A DNA stretch of 64,000 nucleotides from Hyperoplus lanceolatus (taxonomy: Eukaryota > Chordata > Actinopteri > Uranoscopiformes > Ammodytidae). Position numbers and translations under genes: made by a program. Where the stretch lies: the NCBI GenBank assembly GCA_026929865.2, contig CM049408.1, positions 17,165,001 through 17,229,000 on the forward strand, written 5' to 3'. The notes under the pieces were generated by a model. The model searched no databases and was not told where the DNA came from. It was given only the letters and a program-made list of their open reading frames with translations. Shown piece after piece: positions 56,952 through 64,000 of this stretch. Each line of letters opens with the position of its first letter. Position 1 is the stretch's first letter.

Positions 56952-57854
56952 GGGCCAGAGAGAGACAGGACGGGGAAGCTGAAGGAAACAAATGACTGCA
57001 AAAAAATAAAAAAAAGTAATCAGGAGACAACAACTTGATGAAAAGAAAAACCACACTCATTTTCCCCTTTTTCTCCAATTGTCCTTCTGTTTTTCTCTTG
57101 AAAAGAGCTTAACGTGAGGCGAAAACGGTCTTTTGACTTTTCCGTGGTACTCTGTTGGAAAAAATTATTGAAGCCTTGGTTTTGATGAAGTTATTTCATC
57201 TCCAGTGTGTGATGCAACACTTTCCCATTATTCTGCAGTTGAGAAAGAATTATTGTGAATTTGTCTGAATGATCTCCTTGTTTCTTTCCCCTGCTTACGT
57301 GTTCCTTTTTAAACTCTCAAGTGAAGTCAAGAGCAAAAGAGAAAAAAGAATTTTAATACGGTGAGATGTAAATGATGGTACAGTGTTGTAATCCGTCTCC
57401 ACATTTATCAGTGAGGGAAAAATGATACACTTCCCTCAGATTCCTTTTTAAGTTAAGGTTTCGTCACGTGTTTGGTTGTGACAACACCAGCCTCTTTAGA
57501 CTCGAAGATACATTATACAAAGAAGCTGTGTGTCTTATTTTAACTGGTGTGATTCACTCATTTTTAATGACTGTTTTGTCTTTTATTGTATCTTGTTTTA
57601 AGTTTCTCTATACTTTTTGGTACCAAAAGCGTTATACATTTACTGATTTATGAGGTGTTATGTAGCAATTAGTAGACTAATTAGGTCAAAGTGTTCGGGG
57701 AAAATTGTGTTTACAGTCGTACTAACTTGATATTAATAACAGCTCATGCCACTTTTTTTCCTGTGCTCATTTTCAGAATTTAGATTAGTTTGACATATTT
57801 AGCAATAAGGAAATTAAAGTATTTGATCTGGTACAATGAAGGAGCTGAAGTTTG
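56952..57854 (+). other. itgb1bp1 3' UTR and flank
   Basis: AT-rich DNA without a coding frame. An AATAAA at 57005-57010 is only 54 bp past the stop. A later ATTAAA near 57815 would give a longer 3' UTR ending just before the inverted repeat. Which is used cannot be told from sequence. Confidence 0.5.
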
Positions 57855-58288
57855 TCATAAGACTGTCATTACACTCTCATGACACCTGTTATGAACATTA
57901 TGAATGGTTATGACTGTTGTCTTAAAGTGTCATTCGGTAAATTATGTCACGTTTAATGCCACATTGACATTGTATGAGATGTCTTTTCTATGACAACCTG
58001 ACATAAGCTGAGACAAAATAACTTGTCGATGTCTTTGTAATGACAACCTGACATAAGCTGAGACAAAATAACTTGTCTGTGTCTTTGTAATGACAACCTG
58101 ACATTAATGAAGACAAAATATCTTGGTTATGTCGACTTGACATTAACCAATAACATGACCTGTCATAAACATGTAATAGTAGGCTTAATAATCAAATGTA
58201 AAGAAACTATTTTGATTTATGTTGTACGATTACATTAAACTGTCATATGTGGAAGGTTTTGATATTGATTGTCATGAGACCTTCATTA

Positions 58289-59410
58289 TTTATTTATTAT
58301 TCTTTCGGACAATTCCACACAATACACAATTTTCTCTTGAAAATATTCATACATCATACTTTGTGTTGTCCGAAGGGAGACGGAAGAAGCCAAAGGCTTA
58401 TCAGGTACCGCCCCCATTTTCATCAAATTCGAATTCAGATACACAGTTACCGTTACAGAAAATAAAAATAAAACAAAAAACATTTTTTTTTATATATAGC
58501 TATATATATATATATACATACATACATATATACACATATATATATATACACATATATACACATACATACACATACATTTTTTTTTTTTTTTTTTTTTTTT
58601 TAAGAATCTGCAGTCCAATACACAATCAATTTTAATGTAATTGCTTCAGCTTTTAAGATCAGTTCAGCACAGTTCAGTTTCTCTGTGACAATGCCAAGTG
58701 TATAAAGTGTGAAGTGGCCTTGTATTTGGCCTGTTCCAATTCTTAACTGGTAGTCAAAACACTTCTGCAAAAGTATTCAAAAACAAGTCTGACAGCTGGC
58801 CTGTATTATTCTTTACAATATTGATATGTAAGTGACATTGACATTGTGCTCAGGTTATTAGTCTGTAATTTTCAATAATTTTTGAAACATAATTTGCTTT
58901 GAAATTGCGCAAACTGCAACTCCCTGTGACAACTTCATCAAGTCCATTCCACAGCTTAATACCCTTTATAGAAATCGAAAAGGATTTAAGTGTGGTCCGT
59001 ATATTTTTCTCAGTGAATTTATCTTTTCTTCTTAAATCATGCAAAACTTCTCTGTCTTCAAACATTACTTGTAAACTGTTTGGAAGGCTTTTTTTTGAAG
59101 CCTTGTAAATAATTTGTACTGTGTGGTAATTTACCACATCACGTAATTTGAGAATTCTACCTTCAATAAAAAAGTTATTAGTGTGTGCCCTGTAATTGGC
59201 TTGGTAAATAATTCGTATTGCTTTCTTTTGAAGAATCTCCAACGGGTGCAATGTACCTTTGTAAGTGTTTCCCCATATTTCAGCACAGTAATGCAGATGT
59301 GGGGAAACTAAACTCCAGTATAATACAAGTAAGGCCTTTTGATTGAAACAATGTTGTGCTTTCCAAAGTATAGAAATACTCCTGGCTATTTTGCCCCTGA
59401 GATGGCTATT
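58289..59410 (-). mobile_element. 5'-truncated LINE inside the left foldback arm
   Basis: This 1.12-kb segment interrupts the left arm, whose sequence resumes at 59411. The - strand reading gives a LINE C-terminal coding end (58850-59251), a 3' UTR with AT-rich simple repeats and a 25-base A run on - (about 58577-58601), and an AATAATAAATAAATAAT tail at 58289. ATTAT occurs at both junctions and may be a short target duplication. The clade is not resolved. Confidence 0.8.
58850..59251 (-). pseudogene. C-terminal end of a LINE ORF2 protein
   Basis: 133 codons contain ILQKKAIRIIYQANYRAHTN, LKLRDVVNYHTVQIIYKA, LPNSLQVMFEDRE and GIKLWNGLDE. These form the domain downstream of reverse transcriptase in many fish LINEs. 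The upstream RT and endonuclease parts are absent, as expected of a 5'-truncated copy, so it cannot transpose. Confidence 0.8.
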
Positions 59411-60240
59411 ATACTGTCATGAATGTTTCTGTTGACCTGAAGTAAAGTGAAACAATTCGGACAATTCATTAACATGTCATGAAGCGTTATTACACTGTCT
59501 AATGCCTTTATAACAGGCTCATGAATGATTATGTTGGCCTCAGGTAAAGTGAAACAATTTGTACATTTCATTAAATGTCATTAAGTGTTATTACACTGTC
59601 TAATTTTGACATTGACTGTCATGAAACCTTTATTATAATGTCATGAAGTATTGACTTTACCTCAAAGTGAAACAATTTGGACTTTTCAGTAAATATTATT
59701 ACACTTAATTATACACAGACAGTGTTAACTGCAGTAGTATCCCCTTTATAGATGTAACATGAAGCATGTCAGTATTACATGTGGAAAATACCTTAACAAA
59801 AGCAATATAAGTCTAGACAGTCTGTTTTATTTGCATTGAGACACTAAACAAAAAATATATACATACACTTAAAACAGAAATAAGAACTCATTTAAAATCA
59901 AATGCACTTTCCAGTCCTTAAATTAACAATCCAGAGATTGTATGTTATATAATATGTTATAATGGCTGCTAAAAATCACCAGGAAGAGATCAGCTTAAAC
60001 ACAAAAGGAGGGCAAATGGCACTCAGCTTTTAAACTTTTTCCACATGTAATATTGACATGCTTCATGTTACATCTATAAAGGGGATACTACTGCAGTTAA
60101 CACTGGTGTGTGTATAATTAAGTGTAATAATATTTACTGAAAAGTCCAAATTGTTTCACTTTGAGGTAAAGTCAATACTTCATGACATTATAATAAAGGT
60201 TTCATGACAGTCAATGTCAAAATTAGAGTAATAACACTTA

Positions 60241-60600
60241 ATGACATGTTAATGAAATGTACAAATTGTTTCACTTTACCTGAGGCCAAAAGAATAATTC
60301 ATGAGCCTGTTATAAAGGCATTAGACATTGTAATAACGCTTCATGACATGTTAATGAATTGTCCAAATTGTTTCACTTTACTTTAGGCCAACATAATCAT
60401 TCATGAGCCTGTTATAAAGGCATTAGACAGTGTAATAACGCTTCATGACATGTTAATGAACTATCCAAATTGTTTCACTTTACTTTAGGCCAACATAATC
60501 ATTCATGAGCCTGTTATAAAGGCATTAGACAGTGTAATAACACTTCATGACATGTTAATGAACTGTCCAAATTGTTTCACTTTACTTCAGGTCAACAGAA
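60241..60600. repeat. 102-bp tandem array in right foldback arm
   Basis: ATGACATGTTAATGAA recurs at 60241, 60343, 60445 and 60547, a spacing of 102 bp. That gives three full units and a partial fourth. Each holds TTGTTTCACTTTAC, ATTCATGAGCCTGTTATAAAG and TAATAACRCTTCATGACA. The left arm has a single equivalent unit. Confidence 0.93.
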
Positions 60601-61404
60601 ACATTCATGACAGTATAATAAAGGTCTCATGACAGTCAATATCAAAACCTTCCACATATGACAGTTTAATGTAATATTACAAGATAAATCAAAATAGTTT
60701 CTTTACATTTGATTATTAAGCCTACTATTACATGTTTATGACAGGTCATGTTATTGGTTAATGTCAAGTCGACATAACCAAGATATTTTGTCTTCATTAA
60801 TGTCAGGTTGTCATTACAAAGACACAGACAAGTTATTTTGTCTTAGCTTATGTCAGGTTGTCATTACAAAGACATCGACAAGTTATTTTGTCTTAGCTTA
60901 TGTCAGGTTGTCATAAAAAAGACATCTCATACAATGTCAATGTGGCATTAAACGTGACATAATTTACCGAATGACACTTTATGACAACAGTCATAACCAT
61001 TCATAATGTTCATAACAGGTGTCATGACAGTGTAATGACAGTCTTATGACAGCGTTATGTATACGCCTTAAAATAAAGTGTTACCGTTGTTTATCTGATT
61101 GTTTGAAAAATGACCAATTTAAATATTTATTGCCAGAACAGCACATAGTTTGTTTTTACGCATGTTAATTCATGTGCAGTGCAGTGTACAAACTCCCCAT
61201 CAGAGGGCGCTCTTGATACATAATCTGACCACCAGTAAAACAATGTTATATTTTTAAAATACTGTTCATTGGCTTAAACGGTTTGATGCATCATACCAAA
61301 AATGGCTTAATATCCTGCCAGCAGTGATGAAGAAGAATTTAAGTCCTCAAAACACCTCATGAAACAGACCAAAGCCATGTCATTCCATATTTTATCATTC
61401 CAGT

Positions 61405-61410
61405 TTTATT
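61405..61410 (-). terminator. Candidate asap2 poly(A) signal
   Basis: TTTATT on + reads AATAAA on -. It lies about 1.76 kb past the asap2 stop and about 320 bp from the foldback terminus. Confidence 0.5.
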
Positions 61411-61535
61411 TTCCCCATTTACTTGTACAATAGAGTTAAGAATCGATGCAGTGATCCACATACAGTTAATGAGAATGAATTAAGTTTGATTTTACCCAGT
61501 TATGCGTGTTGTCAGCACATACACACGCACGCACG

Positions 61536-61560
61536 CACACACACACACACACACACACAC
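61536..61560. repeat. (CA)n short microsatellite
   Basis: Follows irregular CACG units in the presumed asap2 3' UTR. Confidence 0.85.
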
Positions 61561-62188
61561 GCACAGGTCCAGCTGAGGTTGTATCTGTAACTGCTCGTCA
61601 CCACAGCTCATTAAAAGACATTAACTGCCCAGGTTATCTCTTTTTCTTCACTGATTTTTTTTTACATTTAAATATCAACAAAACAAAAAACAAATCTATT
61701 TACATCAATAGTTTATTAAATCTTCCTGCTTCCAGTGAGTTCATATTAAAATGCGATAAAGAGAGCTGATCAGTTATGATTCACCTGCTTCTCTTCGTCC
61801 ACATTCACAAATCTGTGGAAGACTGTGTGTGGTTTCAGGTTAAATGCCTAAATATCAACATAACCAACAGGAAGGCAGTTGCTCTGCAACCAAAAAATGA
61901 AGTCAATGACATTGAATGTTTTATATTTCATTCATAACATTATTGATAACATTAACTTTAACTCATCTTTCTACATTATAGGACCTCAGATACGAGAGGC
62001 TTAAACAGTAGGAAGGATCTCCCTTTTCCCTCCATGTCCGGTTCATATAGAGAGCGTCAGAGATAGAGAGGAAATTCAGCTAATTTGTGAACAATAAAAT
62101 AAATCGCATTGCAAATGCTCACGAAGGCAAGTGGAAGCAACAAAAGTCTCAAGAGCCACCTCCAGCTTTTTTTCACATTCCAACGCTT

Positions 62189-62210
62189 AAAAAAAAAAAA
62201 AAAAAAAAAA
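62189..62210. repeat. Poly(A) run, 22 bp
   Basis: A homopolymer on +, reading poly(U) in an asap2 transcript. Confidence 0.9.
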
Positions 62211-63048
62211 TCTCTTTTATTTTTTGACTCAGCTTATTCTGTGCAGACGACACACACACAAACACTTCCTATTCCACTGATACGGCAGATGACAAGCGAA
62301 GACAGCCAGAGGCCAAAAAAAAGAAAAAAGGTTATTACTAGCTTCTGCTGCTAGATCCAGTCAAGTGTCATGGTTTATGCTGGAAGAGTTCAGGAGGAAG
62401 ACGGCGAGCTGCTCATGTATGTTTGACGTAGGATTCATTTGCAGCTCCAGCACTCTATGCACTTGTGGAAAAAGTGCTTTCTCTGAAGACGTGATGAGTT
62501 TTTTTATTTTCTGCATTCCCCCTCCTTTCAACGCCAGTCCTTGTGTGTGAAACGGGGACAGGGGAATCGCTCCTTCGGGTGCAGCTTCTGGCATGTTCCA
62601 GGGTTTAACTTAGCACCATTAGGGTAAAAAACAAAAACATCCACACAACAGAGCTGCACCTATAAGCACGGTGGCATGCACAGAGGGTAAAGCACGTTGG
62701 CTGACCTTTCACATTTACAGTTGTTAGTAAGTTAAAATGACATTGCCCAGTAATCTTATCAGTACTGTCTGTACAAACACAGCTGAAGAATGCAGGAAGA
62801 TATGGATTCAAAATGGAATACTGTACACGTAACCTTCATTGTGTCACATGTCGTCTCATGTTGTAACAAGGATAAAGACAAGGAAAGTGCATTTATTGCG
62901 AGAGGTCATTCACTACAATCATTGTTTTGTTTTTTTGAATTGTTTTCTAAATCTTAAAGGAGTCTTTGTCTGAAACATTAACTGTGAGCATTAAAAAACC
63001 ACATACAGTCCTATGTAGTCCCACCCACGCTTTTTGTTGCTATAGTCT

Positions 63049-63063
63049 CCCCCCCCCCCCCCC
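63049..63063. repeat. Poly(C) run, 15 bp
   Basis: A homopolymer on +, reading poly(G) in an asap2 transcript about 110 bases past the stop codon. Confidence 0.9.
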
Positions 63064-63173
63064 GCAGGCGAGGCGATGATAAAAAACAAGCTTGTGTCGG
63101 ATGGTGTCCGGAGAGAATGACACACTGGGATGATGGTGGTTGTGTTTGCTGGCTAGCAGACAGAGGAACCGGT

Positions 63174-63248
63174 TTAGTCGGCGATGAAATGCACAAACGT
63201 GACTGGGAAGGCTCCTCTCCTCATTGGATCGCCTTCGATGTGGCCCAG
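63174..63248 (-). CDS. asap2: Last coding exon of ASAP2 (Arf GAP with SH3)
   Basis: ASAP2 is an Arf GTPase-activating protein with BAR, PH, ArfGAP, ankyrin and C-terminal SH3 domains, acting at focal adhesions and endocytic membranes. This exon follows an acceptor CCTCCCTCACAG and encodes 24 residues plus stop: GHIEGDPMRRGAF and PVTFVHFIAD, the end of the SH3 domain. The match to the ASAP1/ASAP2 SH3 end is close, and HFIAD favours ASAP2 over ASAP1. Orientation and neighbour itgb1bp1 agree with mammalian gene order. The rest of the gene lies beyond the window; 63249-64000 is intron. Confidence 0.88.
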   Translation of the reverse strand: MGHIEGDPMRRGAFPVTFVHFIAD

Positions 63249-63391
63249 CTGTGAGGGAGGAAGACAAAGGCGAGGTCAAGAGGATGGTGGGTCATTTTAA
63301 GAGTTGGGGGTCAAGTTGGGTCTATTGAAAGTGAAACTCTCTCAATAAATCATTTGACCGCTTTAAACAAAACAAGTTGTCTAAACTAGAG

Positions 63392-63469
<78 letters not shown>

Positions 63470-64000
63470 GGCTGGGTTAGAAAAAAAACTATTTTCCATT
63501 CATCAATACTGAATGATTCAATATGGATTCCTCCAAGTCCTACTGATCTGCTGTTTCTCAGTGAATTAGGGCACTAAATGTGATTAGTAGACGTTCATTT
63601 TTTGTAATAAAGGTACAATTATGGATGCCTGATGTGAAAAATGTATAAAATTAGGAAATTGAGTATATCGGAAAAAGGCTCAGTTGAGTCTGACAAGTAA
63701 CATATGTCATAGCTTTTTATCTGTTTAATGTTTAATAGTATTTTTGTAATATAAAAAAGAATAAATTAAATAAATAATAATGAGGTTTTTTCAGGATTAC
63801 TAAAGTTCATTTTCAACAATCAAATCAGGACTTTCTGAATCATAATTGAATTGGGAGATCAACCTCCAGCCCTTCCTAAACACCACCTACAGGTGCACGA
63901 AGAACAGACTACGAGAGGCTAGTGAAAACAAAATCACAATAAATATCTCAGTAACATTTAAACGACAGTCCCAGGTTGTATTACCTTGATCGAATAAGAA
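63249..64000 (-). other. asap2 intron, partial
   Basis: No exon is recognisable upstream of the last coding exon before the window ends. It contains a (CA)n tract and AT-rich sequence. Confidence 0.6.
63396..63467. repeat. (CA)36 microsatellite
   Basis: 72 bp of uninterrupted CA in the terminal asap2 intron. Confidence 0.96.

Larger units (their letters stand above)
57855..61050. mobile_element. Large foldback inverted repeat, about 0.8-1.0-kb arms
   Basis: The left arm is 57855-58288 plus 59411-59788 (812 bp). The right arm is 60037-61050 (1014 bp), and the loop is about 248 bp. The arms are nearly perfect reverse complements. The size difference is almost exactly two copies of the 102-bp repeat in the right arm. 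Landmarks paired across the arms include GTCATAAGACTGTCATTAC, CATAAGCTGAGACAAAATAA and TCTATAAAGGGGATACTACTG. Beyond 61050 a further 36 bp (to TAAAGTGTTACCG at 61086) looks like the true outer terminus; its left counterpart is missing. No transposase frame is present. It may be a foldback or non-autonomous DNA transposon. Confidence 0.9.
61087..63173 (-). other. Probable asap2 3' UTR
   Basis: No coding frame follows the asap2 stop at 63174-63176. A - strand AATAAA at 61405-61410 gives a 3' UTR of about 1.75 kb. It includes a (CA)n tract, an A/T homopolymer at 62189-62210 and a C/G homopolymer at 63049-63063. The part below about 61390 is intergenic. Confidence 0.6.

Noticed and set aside
58219..58635. 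138-residue frame rich in Tyr/Ile/Phe
   Set aside because: Crosses the foldback/LINE junction and AT-rich simple repeats.
60204..60386. 60-residue frame in the right foldback arm, with a partner at 59386-59571 on the other strand
   Set aside because: The two are the same repeat read from inverted arms; the repeat unit has no coding sign.
60241..60600. CRISPR-like array
   Set aside because: Whole 102-bp units are repeated with no unique spacers, and the DNA is vertebrate.

Overview
The window is vertebrate genomic DNA and almost certainly from a teleost fish. The genes have many GT-AG introns of about 0.1-3 kb. Long (CA)n, (GA)n and (TA)n tracts are frequent. There are tRNA-derived SINEs, a Tc1-like element, LINE fragments and small inverted-repeat DNA elements. 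The coding genes give vertebrate-length, vertebrate-like proteins.

Layout. Bases 1-9.4 kb are intergenic, with microsatellites and one SINE. At 9746-12115 lies an intronless 789-codon open frame that I do not recognise. Bases 12.1-16.2 kb are intergenic, with a LINE reverse-transcriptase relic and a second SINE. Then comes a run of conserved genes: ywhaq (14-3-3 theta, +, 17240-22886), adam17 (+, 26041-40282, 19 exons), iah1 (-, 41867-43861, 6 exons), a dnajc30-like single-exon gene (+, 44235-45260), cpsf3 (-, 46774-53244, 18 coding exons), itgb1bp1 (+, 54611-56951, 6 coding exons) and the last coding exon of asap2 (-, 63174-63248). From general knowledge, the order and relative orientation of ASAP2, ITGB1BP1, CPSF3, IAH1, ADAM17 and YWHAQ match human 2p25. 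The dnajc30-like gene is the extra member here. The coding exons of adam17, cpsf3, iah1, itgb1bp1 and ywhaq were joined by hand at splice consensus sites. Each total is divisible by three (868, 690, 243, 198 and 250 residues).

Gene arrangement. iah1 and the dnajc30-like gene are head to head with about 370 bp between start codons, and cpsf3 and itgb1bp1 are head to head over about 1.4 kb. Both gaps carry an ACTTCCGG ETS-type motif, and so does the adam17 leader. adam17 and iah1 converge, with opposite-strand poly(A) signals only 8 bp apart. The proteins are functionally unrelated (signalling adaptor, ectodomain sheddase, esterase, mitochondrial J-protein, pre-mRNA 3' endonuclease, integrin/CCM adaptor, Arf GAP); this is a syntenic block, not a pathway cluster.

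Mobile DNA. The most striking structure is an inverted repeat of about 3.2 kb at 57855-61050, downstream of itgb1bp1. Its arms match base for base once a LINE insertion of about 1.1 kb in the left arm and two extra 102-bp repeats in the right arm are set aside. Others are a nearly intact Tc1-like element in a cpsf3 intron (transposase with a one-base frameshift), a TA-flanked element with perfect 25-bp termini in adam17 intron 4, and several MITE-like repeats.
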